A DNA stretch of 39,225 nt from DATFHX01 sp035247945 (GCA_035247945.1 DATFHX010000016.1:1-39225); one strand, 5' to 3'; shown: positions 5,751 to 13,808, numbered from the stretch's first letter. Numbers and translations are program-made. Notes: generated from the letters alone by a model not told the origin.

Positions 5751-8198
5751 TTAGGCAACAATATTCACCAGCTTACCGGCAACATAGATCACCTTTTTAG
5801 GAGTTGCATTACCAACAAATTTTTTGACATTCTCATCTGCAAGCGCCGCTGCCTTTACTGCTTCTCCATCAGTGTCTGTAGCAAGCTCAAGTTTCGCACG
5901 AAGCTTACCATTTACTTGGACAATAACTGTCATCATACTTGTTTGCAAATACGCGTCATCCCATTTTGGCCATGTGTCGATATGGATCGTTGTCTCGTAT
6001 CCAAGATCATGCCAGAGCTCCTCGGTAATATGCGGAGCAAACGGAGAGAGCACCTGAAGCAGTGATTCAACCGCAAACTTCCAGGCCGGCGACTTACCGA
6101 TCCCATATTCTTCTTTGAACTTATAGTAGTTATTTACCGCCTCCATCATTGTCGATACGGCCGTATTGAATTTATCGTGTTCAATATCTTCGGTCACTTT
6201 CTTAACAGTTCGGTGCGCAGTTGCGAGGATCTGTTCGCTTGCTTCTTTAGAAAGCTGGATACCTTCGGTGCCTTCATACTCTTGCACGAGGTTCCAGACA
6301 CGGTTTAAGAACCTGTAGGTCCCTGGAACACCACGTGTATCCCAAGGTGCATCCACATCATACGGTGCGATAAACATCTCATAGACACGTAGTGCATCCG
6401 CACCATATCCACTGTCCATAATCTCGAGCGGATCAATAACATTGCCCTTCGATTTGCTCATTTTAAGACCATCTGGAGCCATGATATATGCGTTATACAT
6501 CATGCGCTTGAATGGCTCAGGTGTCGACACCCAACCCTGTTTGTAGAAGAATCGCATCCAGAACCTTGAGTAGAGAAGGTGCGCAACCGCATGGTCACCG
6601 CCGTTATAAAAGTCAACCGGACCCCAGTGCGCTTCAACCTCAGGATCCCATGCTTTCTCATCATTAAATGGATCAATATAGCGGAGGAAGTACCAGCTAC
6701 TACATGCGTAGCCATCCATAGTATCAGTCTCACGCTTCGCTGGCTTACCGCAAGTTGGACAGGTCGTATTCACCCATTCAGAAACATTTGCAAGCGCAGA
6801 CGTCGCTCCATCCGTAGGTTTATAGTTCTCAACATCAGGAAGAATTACAGGAAGCTGATCATCAGGAACGGCAACCGCACCATGTTCATCACAGTGAATG
6901 ATTGGAATTGGCGCACCCCAATAGCGCTGACGACTAATCAACCAATCGCGCATCTTGTAGGTGGTCTTTGCTTGGCCAACACCTTGTGATTCAAGCCATG
7001 CAACAATCTCTTCACGGGCATCCTCTGTACGCATCCCGTCAAAGGATCCACTATTCATAAGGACACCTTCGCCGGCGTAAAGGCCAGCTTCATCATCCGT
7101 TTCTGGCTTCTCAACTACGGTAACGATTGGAAGATCGAAAGCCTCGGCGAACGCAAAATCACGATCATCATGTGCTGGCACTGCCATAATTGCACCGGTC
7201 CCATAGGTTGCAAGCACGTAGTCGGCGATCCAGATTGGAATATTCTCACCAGTTGCAGGGTTCACTGCGTAACTTCCAGTAAAGACACCTGTCTTTTCGC
7301 GAGATTCGTTCATACGTTCAATTTCAGATTTTCGTGCCGCTTCTATAATGTAGCCATCTACCGCCTCGCGAGTATTGTCATCGGCAAGACTACGGGCAAG
7401 CGGGTGTTCCGGCGCAATCACAAGAATTGTTGCACCAAAAATCGTATCTGGACGAGTCGTAAAGACAGCAAGTTTTTCATCACGACCGTTTACCGCGAAT
7501 TGCACTTCGGCACCCTGCGACTTTCCGATCCAGTTCTTCTGCATAGTTCGGACCATATCAGTCCAGTCAAGCTCGTCAGTAGCTTCAAGCATTTCGTCGG
7601 CATACTCAGTAATCTTGAAGAACCACTGCTTCAAGTTACGTTTTCTAACGGGATTACCACAACGCCAACATTTACCGCCCTCTACTTGCTCGTTCGCAAG
7701 CACGGTTTTGTCGGTGTCGCACCACCACTGTGGACTTTCTTTCTGGTATGCAAGCCCATTTTCGTAGAGACGATTAAAGATCCACTGTGTCCACTTGTAA
7801 TACGCAGGATCGGCGGTGCTAATCTCTTTAGACCAGTCATAACTATAGCCAAGACGCTTCAACTGACGCTTGAAGTTTACAAGAGCCTCGTCATGTGCCT
7901 CACGCGGCTTCTTGCCAACTTTTATTGCGTAATTTTCTACGGGGAGGCCAAATGAGTCCCACCCAATAGGGTTATACGCATTGAATCCCTGTTGGCGACG
8001 TGCACGAACTTTAATATCACTAAATTGAAATGTGCGTCCATGACCGATGTGAATACCAGCACCCGTAATACCTGGGAGCATGCTCATACCATAATATTTT
8101 GGTTTGGTATGATCGGCAAAATCTACCTGGTATGTACCTTCACGGTCCCAGGTCTCCTGCCACTTCTGCTCTATCTCAGTTGGGTTATAACGCTTCAT
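5751..8198 (-). CDS. leuS: Leucyl-tRNA synthetase
   Basis: Class I aminoacyl-tRNA synthetase that charges tRNA-Leu. The HIGH motif is literal (HIGH, residues 50-53), the KMSKS motif is present (around residue 580, LKMSKSKGNVIDP), and the CP1 editing domain is recognisable from GTGAIMAVPAHDDRDFAF with its conserved aspartates. Zinc-type cysteine pairs occur in the insertion region (CWRCGNP) and near CPTCGKP. The Leu-specific NPIGWDSFGLPVENYA segment settles specificity. At 815 aa it is a normal bacterial length. The start at 8196-8198 is preceded by GGAG and by a -10 element (TATACT) only 9 nt away, so the mRNA leader must be extremely short. Confidence 0.97.
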   Translation of the reverse strand: MKRYNPTEIEQKWQETWDREGTYQVDFADHTKPKYYGMSMLPGITGAGIHIGHGRTFQFSDIKVRARRQQGFNAYNPIGWDSFGLPVENYAIKVGKKPREAHDEALVNFKRQLKRLGYSYDWSKEISTADPAYYKWTQWIFNRLYENGLAYQKESPQWWCDTDKTVLANEQVEGGKCWRCGNPVRKRNLKQWFFKITEYADEMLEATDELDWTDMVRTMQKNWIGKSQGAEVQFAVNGRDEKLAVFTTRPDTIFGATILVIAPEHPLARSLADDNTREAVDGYIIEAARKSEIERMNESREKTGVFTGSYAVNPATGENIPIWIADYVLATYGTGAIMAVPAHDDRDFAFAEAFDLPIVTVVEKPETDDEAGLYAGEGVLMNSGSFDGMRTEDAREEIVAWLESQGVGQAKTTYKMRDWLISRQRYWGAPIPIIHCDEHGAVAVPDDQLPVILPDVENYKPTDGATSALANVSEWVNTTCPTCGKPAKRETDTMDGYACSSWYFLRYIDPFNDEKAWDPEVEAHWGPVDFYNGGDHAVAHLLYSRFWMRFFYKQGWVSTPEPFKRMMYNAYIMAPDGLKMSKSKGNVIDPLEIMDSGYGADALRVYEMFIAPYDVDAPWDTRGVPGTYRFLNRVWNLVQEYEGTEGIQLSKEASEQILATAHRTVKKVTEDIEHDKFNTAVSTMMEAVNNYYKFKEEYGIGKSPAWKFAVESLLQVLSPFAPHITEELWHDLGYETTIHIDTWPKWDDAYLQTSMMTVIVQVNGKLRAKLELATDTDGEAVKAAALADENVKKFVGNATPKKVIYVAGKLVNIVA

Positions 8199-8207
8199 AA
8201 TGTCTCC

Positions 8208-8236
8208 AGTATAGCAAATATTCCCCTTACAGATAA
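8208..8236 (-). promoter_or_regulatory. Promoter of leuS, start-proximal
   Basis: On the minus strand TTATCT (8231-8236), 17-bp spacer, TATACT (8208-8213). The -10 ends 9 nt before the ATG, so the predicted transcript starts within a few bases of the start codon. Confidence 0.6.
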
Positions 8237-8261
8237 GAGATCGTCTCTAGCCAAATAGATA

Positions 8262-9545
8262 CTACGCACTAAATTTCGAGAAAAATGCCTCTTTAGTGGC
8301 AAGCCACTCGGATGATTGCCGCACGAGCTCGTCATCTGCAGTCATAACGCAGAGTACCTTTACAGCTTCCTCTGCATATACATTGCCCTGAGATCCTTTT
8401 GCCAAGATAACAGCGCCAGGTTCAAGCACACTCCGGGCAAACGCACCGGCATCAATCGCACTCCTAAACGATCGCACCTGACAACCACGCACTCGGGCAG
8501 CTGGAGCAAGATACTTCTCCGCCTCTTCACCGATCGTAATAACCCAAGACAGGAGTGTTGGATCGCAAAGTGCACCAAGCTTCTCATGTTCAGCCGCAGA
8601 AAGAACGCCGAGTTCGTTCATACTACCGAGAATTGCGATACGCTGAGGTGCCTGCATACTGTAGAGTGTTTGCAGGGCAGAGCTTGCCGCAACAGGGCTC
8701 GAATTATATGTGTCATCAATAACAATCGTATTATCAATCCCTCGAAGGATATTCATTCGCCCAGGAACAGGGCGTATAAGTGCCAGTCCTGCGGCGATCT
8801 CACTCGGCCGAAGCCCCATCTTCGAGGCAACCGCGACAGCACCCATTACCGGACGGAGACTATGCTCACCGACAACTTTAATCGTCGCAGCAATTGGCTC
8901 CTGATACTCCGGTGCAATAACACTTCCTTTATATCCCGTTTCAACCTCAAAGTCTTCCGTCTCAAAACGGTACTCAGCAACTCCAGTTGTGCCGTATGTA
9001 TCAACATTAGGATTTTGCAGAAATGTAGCAAACCGCTCTTCAATGTCATCCCTGTTAATAATCGCAATCTGCGAGAAATTCCCGGCCGTAAGCTCTTCTT
9101 TTGCAACTGATTCGATATCATTAAAGAATTCCATATGCTCTGGAGTTACCGCAGTAATAATTCCAATATACGGTTTTAAGTACGTACCAAAATGTGCAAT
9201 ATCTCCCGGGTGATCCGCTCCGATTTCCGCAATAATAACGTCTGTTCCGGTTGGCTCATTAATACGCCTGCGAGCCGCCGCAAACACAGATAGCCAGGCG
9301 CCAACACTTTTTATTGATCCTGGATATTCAATCCCTAAGATTGCAAGCGGCACGCTCATGTGTGTGTTATGGTTACCTGGATGCATCGCCACACGGTATC
9401 GCTGCGAAAGCAGCGTTGCAATAGCCCGCTTCGTACTTGTCTTACCAACACTTCCCGCTACAACGACCAATTTAACTTCCGGGTGCTTCTTAAAGTATTT
9501 AACGACATATCGCTCAAGTCGTTTCTGTATAAGTTGTCTAAACAT
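8262..9545 (-). CDS. MurF-like Mur ligase lacking the N-terminal substrate domain
   Basis: An ATP-dependent Mur-ligase family protein, closest in pattern to MurF, which adds D-Ala-D-Ala to the UDP-MurNAc tripeptide. The P-loop is VAGSVGKTSTK (residues 28-38), followed by the family NHNT and PEHMEFF segments, DDTYNSSPVAA, LGSMNELG and AKGSQG of the C-terminal domain. In classical MurF the P-loop lies near residue 107; here it begins about residue 31, so the N-terminal UDP-MurNAc-binding domain is missing and the protein (427 aa) starts with a short basic helix. The ATG at 9543-9545 is preferred over a TTG 13 codons upstream. The substrate may therefore differ from standard MurF. Confidence 0.85.
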   Translation of the reverse strand: MFRQLIQKRLERYVVKYFKKHPEVKLVVVAGSVGKTSTKRAIATLLSQRYRVAMHPGNHNTHMSVPLAILGIEYPGSIKSVGAWLSVFAAARRRINEPTGTDVIIAEIGADHPGDIAHFGTYLKPYIGIITAVTPEHMEFFNDIESVAKEELTAGNFSQIAIINRDDIEERFATFLQNPNVDTYGTTGVAEYRFETEDFEVETGYKGSVIAPEYQEPIAATIKVVGEHSLRPVMGAVAVASKMGLRPSEIAAGLALIRPVPGRMNILRGIDNTIVIDDTYNSSPVAASSALQTLYSMQAPQRIAILGSMNELGVLSAAEHEKLGALCDPTLLSWVITIGEEAEKYLAPAARVRGCQVRSFRSAIDAGAFARSVLEPGAVILAKGSQGNVYAEEAVKVLCVMTADDELVRQSSEWLATKEAFFSKFSA

Positions 9546-9602
9546 GCTTATCTCTATACTATAACGATTCCTTAATACACGCAATTAACAGAGGTAAAAC
9601 GA

Positions 9603-9623
9603 TATATACATATTATGTATATA
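9603..9623. repeat. Palindrome upstream of the TerD-like gene promoter
   Basis: TATATACATA (9603-9612) and TATGTATATA (9614-9623) form a perfect 10-bp inverted repeat with a one-base centre. It lies 18 bp upstream of the -35 box of the gene at 9729 and could be an operator or simply AT-rich upstream DNA. Confidence 0.5.
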
Positions 9624-9641
9624 GAAAATATGTAAAAACTG

Positions 9642-9670
9642 TTGACACTTCATAATTTAGATGTTATTAT
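9642..9670 (+). promoter_or_regulatory. Consensus-like promoter of the TerD-like gene
   Basis: TTGACA (9642-9647), 17-bp spacer, TATTAT (9665-9670). A leader of about 50 nt follows before the GGAGG ribosome site. Confidence 0.8.
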
Positions 9671-9728
9671 CACTCATGACTGTTTGCTCATCCGAGAGCT
9701 TCAGCAACCTATGTGCGGAGGCATTCAC

Positions 9729-10337
9729 ATGTCCGCAGCGAACCTGAGCAAGGGCGAGAACGGCGCCGTCATCCCCGAGGGTGCCGGCAGCGGAATCCTT
9801 CCGATCGTCGACGCCGACTACCGCGTGGTCCTCTCGTGGCGCGTGGAGTCGGGCGGCAACCCCTTCAAGCGTGTCGACCTCGACGCGCTGGCGATGACCG
9901 CGAACGCCTCGAAGGTCTGGGTCGGCGCCTGCCACAAGAAGGACAAGAGGCCCTTCAACGGTGCGTTCCGTCACGGTGGCGACACCAAGGCCCGCCCCGG
10001 CCAGATGGCGAGCGAGACGATCTACTTCAACCTCGCCAAGATGGTGGAGGACCCGGACGTCGTCCACAACGTCTTCTCCATCACCTGCTTCGGGAACCGC
10101 ATGGCCCTCGCCGAGCTCGCCGAGCTGCGCGTCCAGCTGTTCTCGCCGGACAACCAGCCCATCCTGCCCGGTGGTCGACGCGGCATCGAGGACCCGGCTT
10201 CGGCCGCCCTCGCGTTCTACGTCAACGGCAAGACCGGAGCCTTCCAGGAGGTCTCCAACACGTACAACGTCGACGGCAGCGCGCAGAAGTGGCGCGACCT
10301 GGCCGCCGCCGCCAAGGGCATCCTGCCCGCCGCGTAG
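9729..10337 (+). CDS. GC-rich single-gene insert B, TerD-like stress protein
   Basis: A 202-residue soluble protein with the layout of the TerD/tellurium-resistance family: an early LSKGEN motif, then VDLDALAM with the acidic pair typical of the calcium site, then FRHGGDT, ETIYFNLAKM and VFSITCF in the expected order, and finally AELRVQLFSP. TerD domains bind calcium and are linked to stress and phage resistance; the exact role here is unknown. The start at 9729 has GGAGG 8 nt ahead. Third codon positions are almost all G or C, in sharp contrast to the neighbouring MurF-like gene and tRNA. It has a consensus promoter and a GC-rich terminator of its own. Homology is judged by motif only. Confidence 0.65.
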   Translation: MSAANLSKGENGAVIPEGAGSGILPIVDADYRVVLSWRVESGGNPFKRVDLDALAMTANASKVWVGACHKKDKRPFNGAFRHGGDTKARPGQMASETIYFNLAKMVEDPDVVHNVFSITCFGNRMALAELAELRVQLFSPDNQPILPGGRRGIEDPASAALAFYVNGKTGAFQEVSNTYNVDGSAQKWRDLAAAAKGILPAA

Positions 10338-10360
10338 CCAGCGGCACTGCACAACCAAGT

Positions 10361-10399
10361 GCGGCCACACCACCCCAATCCAGGGGCTGGTGTGGCCGC
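10361..10399 (+). terminator. GC-rich hairpin after the TerD-like gene
   Basis: GCGGCCACACCA (10361-10372) pairs perfectly with TGGTGTGGCCGC (10388-10399), extended inside by CCC/GGG. There is no T tract directly after it, but a second weaker hairpin followed by ATTTTTTATTT comes at 10407-10433. Confidence 0.75.
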
Positions 10400-10451
10400 C
10401 AGCACAACCCTTTTATCGAGGGTATTTTTTATTTCTGTGACCATCCACCTC

Positions 10452-10480
10452 TTGCAAAACAACCCTACCTCACGTATAAT
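10452..10480 (+). promoter_or_regulatory. Promoter of tRNA-Gly
   Basis: TTGCAA (10452-10457), 17-bp spacer, TATAAT (10475-10480), ending 19 nt before the mature tRNA. Confidence 0.8.
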
Positions 10481-10499
10481 ACTGAATGTTATCACCTAT

Positions 10500-10575
10500 G
10501 CGGGTGTAGCTCAGCTGTTAGAGCGCTTCCTTGCCATGGAAGAGGTCCAGGGTTAGAGTCCCTGTACCCGCACCA
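10500..10575 (+). tRNA. tRNA-Gly(GCC) with U19 and A56
   Basis: A full cloverleaf can be drawn: acceptor GCGGGTG with TACCCGC, D stem GCTC/GAGC, anticodon stem CTTCC/GGAAG with loop TTGCCAT (anticodon GCC), and T stem CAGGG/CCCTG. Discriminator A is at 10572 and CCA is encoded (10573-10575). The D loop is AGCTGTTA, so position 19 is U rather than G, and the T loop is TTAGAGT, so position 56 is A rather than C. The two changes compensate each other. G18 and U55 are kept. It sits between its own promoter and terminator. Confidence 0.93.
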
Positions 10576-10590
10576 ATATTCGACATCACC

Positions 10591-10612
10591 AAGACGCTAC
10601 GGCGTCTTTTTT
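10591..10612 (+). terminator. Intrinsic terminator of tRNA-Gly
   Basis: AAGACGC (10591-10597) pairs with GCGTCTT (10602-10608), followed by a T run to 10612. Confidence 0.85.
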
Positions 10613-10676
10613 GTTTCGGTCTTGCCTAAATGCTAAACTTAAAATGTATACAACATTTAAAAAGGATAAAATAAAA

Positions 10677-11057
10677 ATGAGTAAATATGTTGATGGATTC
10701 GTTCTCGTTGTTCCAAAAGGTAAAGAAGCTGAGTACGAAGAAATGGCAAAAATGGGACGTGATTCATGGATGAAGCACGGCGCGCTTCAATACTTTGAGT
10801 GCAGAGGAGATGACCTCAAGCAGCAGGATATGGGTGGTCAGAAGTCTCGCGCCTTTGCCGAAATGGCTGGGGCTAACGACGATGAAAACGTCTGGTTCTC
10901 TTTTATCGTCTTCAATTCCAAAGCGCATCGTGACGAAGTAAACAAAAAAGTCATGGATGAAATGAGCGAAAGCTACAACGAACAGAGCGATTTTGTTATG
11001 CCTAACGATATGACAAAAATGGCGTATGGAGGCTTTAAGGCAGTCGTCGAAGGATAA
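10677..11057 (+). CDS. DUF1428 family protein
   Basis: A 126-residue protein starting MSKYVDGFVLVVPKGK, which matches the DUF1428 family opening. The family has a ferredoxin-like dimeric alpha-beta fold and unknown function. The conserved internal segment WFSFIVFNSKAHRDEVNKKVM is recognisable, as is the C-terminal MAYGGFKAVVE. The ATG at 10677 has AAAGGAT 10 nt upstream, so this start is preferred over the longer frame. The next gene begins at or just after its stop, and a third follows closely, suggesting one transcript of three small proteins of the kind (DUF1428, DUF1801, SRPBCC) often found together in bacterial genomes. Confidence 0.88.
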   Translation: MSKYVDGFVLVVPKGKEAEYEEMAKMGRDSWMKHGALQYFECRGDDLKQQDMGGQKSRAFAEMAGANDDENVWFSFIVFNSKAHRDEVNKKVMDEMSESYNEQSDFVMPNDMTKMAYGGFKAVVEG

Positions 11058-11070
11058 GATTTTCAGTCCG

Positions 11071-11454
11071 GTGAACGATAGCCAAAGAATAGATGCTTAC
11101 ATAGCCTCTCTCCCTGACTGGCAGCAAGAAATCTGCAGTAGAGCAAGAGCGCTTATTCATAAAGCAGAGCCTGCCATCCAGGAAGAAATAAAGTTTACGA
11201 ATCAGCCATACTTTACTTATAAAGGAAATGTCTGTGCACTCCTTGCAGCTAAAGATCATGTAAATATATTTATTTACGATCCTATTGCCCCAGATCCTCA
11301 AGCTATCATAAACCAGGGTAAAGAGAACCAAACAGCACGTTCGATACAAGTGGTGAAAGGCAACTTTCCCAATGAGGAGGCGTTCATCAAACTCATACAA
11401 GCAGTTGTCTTCAACAACAAGAAGGGTGGATGGCGCCATCTTAAGAACAGTTAA
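11071..11454 (+). CDS. DUF1801 (YdhG-like) family protein
   Basis: A protein of about 127 residues with the DUF1801 pattern: an opening RIDAYIASLPDWQQEI, the family segment AEPAIQEEIKFTNQPYFTYKG, and CALLAAKDHVNIFI. Members are small, frataxin-like or of unknown function. The frame is open from an ATG at 11026, which would overlap the previous gene by 32 nt and has no ribosome site. The GTG at 11071 matches the usual start of the family (a few residues before DAYIASLP) and is preferred, although its ribosome site (AAGGAT) is rather distant. Likely translated by coupling with the DUF1428 gene. Confidence 0.8.
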   Translation: MNDSQRIDAYIASLPDWQQEICSRARALIHKAEPAIQEEIKFTNQPYFTYKGNVCALLAAKDHVNIFIYDPIAPDPQAIINQGKENQTARSIQVVKGNFPNEEAFIKLIQAVVFNNKKGGWRHLKNS

Positions 11455-11488
11455 ATTCATTCTACAAACTAACGACAAGGACATTACA

Positions 11489-11992
11489 TTGACAGATCAA
11501 GATATTCAGCAACCCGGTAAGATGATTACACTCGAGCACACCTACAATGCCTCACCAGAAAAGATATGGCAACTTTGGACAACAGCAGAAGGCATTGAGT
11601 CATGGTGGGCTCCAGATGGTTTTAGTGTAAAGGTCGACAAACTAGAGCTTAAACCAGAAGGCGAGCTTATCTATACAATGACCGCTACTGCGAAACCGCA
11701 AATCGAATTTATGCAGTCGGCCGGAATGCCCTTATCGACAACATCTCATAAAACCTTCGTTGCGCTTGAGCCTAATAAAAAGATCTCTTACAACTCACTT
11801 GTCGATTTCGTACCAGGCAAAGACTCCTACAACTTCCTAACAGTCGTTACTCTAGAGCCAATCGATGCAAATACCACGAAGGTTGTTATGCAGATGGAGC
11901 CACTTCACGATGAAGAGTGGACAGGCCGTCTCGCTGCAGGCCGCCAGAATGAACTAAATAACCTCGATACAGTTATCAGAAGTGCCTCGTAA
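11489..11992 (+). CDS. SRPBCC/AHSA1 family protein
   Basis: A 167-residue protein of the START-like SRPBCC superfamily, AHSA1-like branch: ITLEHTYNASPEKIWQLWT is the typical opening, followed by ESWWAPDGFSV and GELIYTMTA, then a long C-terminal helix (GRLAAGRQNELNNLD). These proteins have a hydrophobic cavity and are mostly uncharacterised. No ATG suits; TTG at 11489 is preceded by AAGGA at 7 nt spacing and gives a normal family N-terminus, so it is chosen over the upstream ATG of the longer frame that overlaps DUF1801. Last gene of the three-gene run, closed by a perfect hairpin. Confidence 0.85.
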   Translation: MTDQDIQQPGKMITLEHTYNASPEKIWQLWTTAEGIESWWAPDGFSVKVDKLELKPEGELIYTMTATAKPQIEFMQSAGMPLSTTSHKTFVALEPNKKISYNSLVDFVPGKDSYNFLTVVTLEPIDANTTKVVMQMEPLHDEEWTGRLAAGRQNELNNLDTVIRSAS

Positions 11993-12011
11993 TACAACAA
12001 GTCCTGATAAT

Positions 12012-12047
12012 GTTAAAAGCATCGAGCGCCTGCTCGATGCTTTTAAC
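12012..12047. terminator. Bidirectional terminator between convergent genes
   Basis: GTTAAAAGCATCGAGC (12012-12027) pairs perfectly with its complement at 12032-12047 over a GCCT loop; the stem itself supplies the T tract on each strand. Confidence 0.9.
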
Positions 12048-12054
12048 GTTTATC

Positions 12055-12504
12055 TCATTCCGTTCGCCTCGCAAAATATTCCTCCGTCTCACGCATGAAT
12101 ATTTCGGCAACTTTTGCACCAACTCCATAAAGTTCCTGAAGTCGCTGAGAGAGTTCATCCTCATCCCGACTCGCCTCAATCATCATGAGGAGTGATCCGT
12201 CATATTCACGAACTAGCTGATCCATGCACGTATGAATTGCCCTAGCAGTAGATTCGTCATATCGAACATATTTTCCCTTATCGAGGAGTCGAACTAACTG
12301 ACGATGTTTCAATTTCAAGAGCGCCCACGGCGTATCAAGATGGTTCGCCATAAGTACCCGCCACGTCTCAAGCGCGACAGTTGACTGGATAGGCTTTCCG
12401 AATAGATACGACAAAAGGAACCATCGAAATAAATCGTCTTCGGCAAGCACATTCAAGCCCAGACTTTCAGCCGAGTAATGCGCTTCGTCTTTCTTACGTA
12501 TCAT
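12055..12504 (-). CDS. Helix-hairpin-helix protein, endonuclease III-like
   Basis: A 149-residue, mostly helical protein. The C-terminal LYGVGAKVAEIFMRE fits a helix-hairpin-helix DNA-binding motif of the HhH-GPD superfamily (endonuclease III, AlkA), and the N-terminal FRWFLLSYLFGKPIQ resembles the FxxLlxaiLsqqts helix of that fold. The protein is shorter than active glycosylases and I see no clear catalytic Lys after the HhH nor iron-sulfur cysteines, so enzymatic activity is doubtful; a catalytic Asp cannot be placed by eye. Its ATG directly follows the stop of the SDR gene (TAAATG), which implies translational coupling. Probably a DNA-repair or DNA-binding factor in a stress operon. Confidence 0.6.
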   Translation of the reverse strand: MIRKKDEAHYSAESLGLNVLAEDDLFRWFLLSYLFGKPIQSTVALETWRVLMANHLDTPWALLKLKHRQLVRLLDKGKYVRYDESTARAIHTCMDQLVREYDGSLLMMIEASRDEDELSQRLQELYGVGAKVAEIFMRETEEYFARRTE

Positions 12505-13404
12505 TTAAGAAATCGGCTCACCACCCGTCACCCCAATGATCTCTCCAGTTATATAGCTGGATTCCTGTGAGGCGAGAAAGACAAAGGTAGGCGCAAGCTC
12601 AGCAGGCTGCCCAGGTCGTCCCATTGGTGTGTGCTTTCCAAATTCCTCCAGTTTTTCTCGAGGCTGACCATGACTCGGCTGAAGCGGGGTCCACACAGGG
12701 CCAGGAGCGACAGCATTAACCCGTATCCCCTTTTCAATGAGCATCTGTGAAAGCGCTTTAGTAAGTGTTGTAACCGCACCTTTTGTCGTTGCATAATCAA
12801 GGAGTACTGCGGACGGTCTATACGACTGGATCGATGTCGTGTTAATAATCGTTGATCCTGGTGGTAGATATTTTACCGCCGCTTTAGTGAGCCAGAAGAT
12901 TGCAAAGACATTTGTTTGAAATGTTTCTTCAAACTGCCTCGTCGTAAGTTCTTCAAGCGACTCTACGGCTACCTGCTTGCCTGCGTTATTAACGAGAATA
13001 TCAAGTCCACCGAAGGATTCTACCGTCTTCTCGATTGCATCAATACAGACAGCCTCGCTTCGTACATCACCCTCAATAGCCAACGCCTTCCTGCCCGCCT
13101 GTTCTATTAGTGAGCAGGTCACTTTCGCGTCCTCATGTTCTTCAGGAAGGTACATAATAGCGACGTCAGCCCCTTCCCTCGCATAGGCAATTGCTACTGC
13201 ACGGCCTATTCCAGAATCGCCACCTGTAATAAGTGCCCGTCTCCCCGCAAGTCTTCCCGAACCCACATACGTCTCTTGTCCATGGTCCGCCTTTGGAACG
13301 AGTTCGTTTTCTTTCCCTGGCTCAGGCTGGACCTGATCCTTTGGGATATGAAGACTGTCATACTGCGTTCGCGGATCCTGCATCTCATATTGGTTCTTCG
13401 CCAT
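12505..13404 (-). CDS. SDR family oxidoreductase, general-stress type
   Basis: A classical short-chain dehydrogenase of 299 aa. The cofactor motif is TGGDSGIGRAV (about residues 60-70), with NNAG in the fourth strand, an INTTS serine and the catalytic YATTK. The N-terminal extension of about 50 residues (PGKENELVPKADHGQETYVGSG) is characteristic of the YghA/YhdF-like subgroup linked to general stress in Bacillus and enterics. Substrate is unknown. The start at 13402-13404 has an AAGGAGG ribosome site. It lies one base after the chaB stop and immediately precedes the HhH gene, so chaB-SDR-HhH form one tight operon. Confidence 0.93.
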   Translation of the reverse strand: MAKNQYEMQDPRTQYDSLHIPKDQVQPEPGKENELVPKADHGQETYVGSGRLAGRRALITGGDSGIGRAVAIAYAREGADVAIMYLPEEHEDAKVTCSLIEQAGRKALAIEGDVRSEAVCIDAIEKTVESFGGLDILVNNAGKQVAVESLEELTTRQFEETFQTNVFAIFWLTKAAVKYLPPGSTIINTTSIQSYRPSAVLLDYATTKGAVTTLTKALSQMLIEKGIRVNAVAPGPVWTPLQPSHGQPREKLEEFGKHTPMGRPGQPAELAPTFVFLASQESSYITGEIIGVTGGEPIS

Positions 13405-13405
13405 G

Positions 13406-13639
13406 CTAACCCTCCTTAGGATGCCACTTATCATCTGCGCCTTTTTTGTAGGTCTTCTTCACAGCGGTCCAGGCTACCCGTCTTGCGGCATCTTCTCTGC
13501 TACCACCTTTTTTCCTATCTTCAGGATCTTTGTATTCATCATAGGCATTATTAAATGCCTCTTTAAAAATTTCTTGTGCATGCTTTGGAAGATTACTCTT
13601 CACATTATCTGGTAACTCATTAATACTTCCGTAGGGCAT
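13406..13639 (-). CDS. chaB: ChaB family protein
   Basis: A 77-residue protein with the ChaB domain: MPYGSINELPDNVKSNLPKH at the N-terminus, AQEIFKEAFNNAYDEY in the middle and DAARRVAWTAVKKTYKK near the end. ChaB was named as a cation transport regulator in enterics, but the domain is widespread in stress operons and its activity is unclear. A GGAGG ribosome site precedes the ATG at 13637-13639. It is the first gene of the chaB-SDR-HhH operon, an arrangement that fits a desiccation, osmotic or oxidative stress response; this reading is inferred from the partners. Confidence 0.9.
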   Translation of the reverse strand: MPYGSINELPDNVKSNLPKHAQEIFKEAFNNAYDEYKDPEDRKKGGSREDAARRVAWTAVKKTYKKGADDKWHPKEG

Positions 13640-13808
13640 CGAGTATCCTCCTTTGCCGTAACGATTAATTTATTACACCCTACTATCTACTATACTCACT
13701 AATTTCATTATGGAAAATTGCTCTCACCCATTCATGGCCACTATTGATTTTTACCTCTGTAAATGATTAAATTCAAAGTATATAATAAGCCTCTTACAAG
13801 GAACACTA

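Noticed and set aside
7170..7955. 261-codon plus-strand frame opposite leuS
   Set aside because: Antisense shadow; no ribosome site or family pattern.
9657..10636. Long open frames overlapping the TerD-like gene on both strands (up to 307 codons)
   Set aside because: GC-rich DNA has few stops; these frames are Arg/Pro/Gly or Ser/Thr runs without motif or ribosome site.
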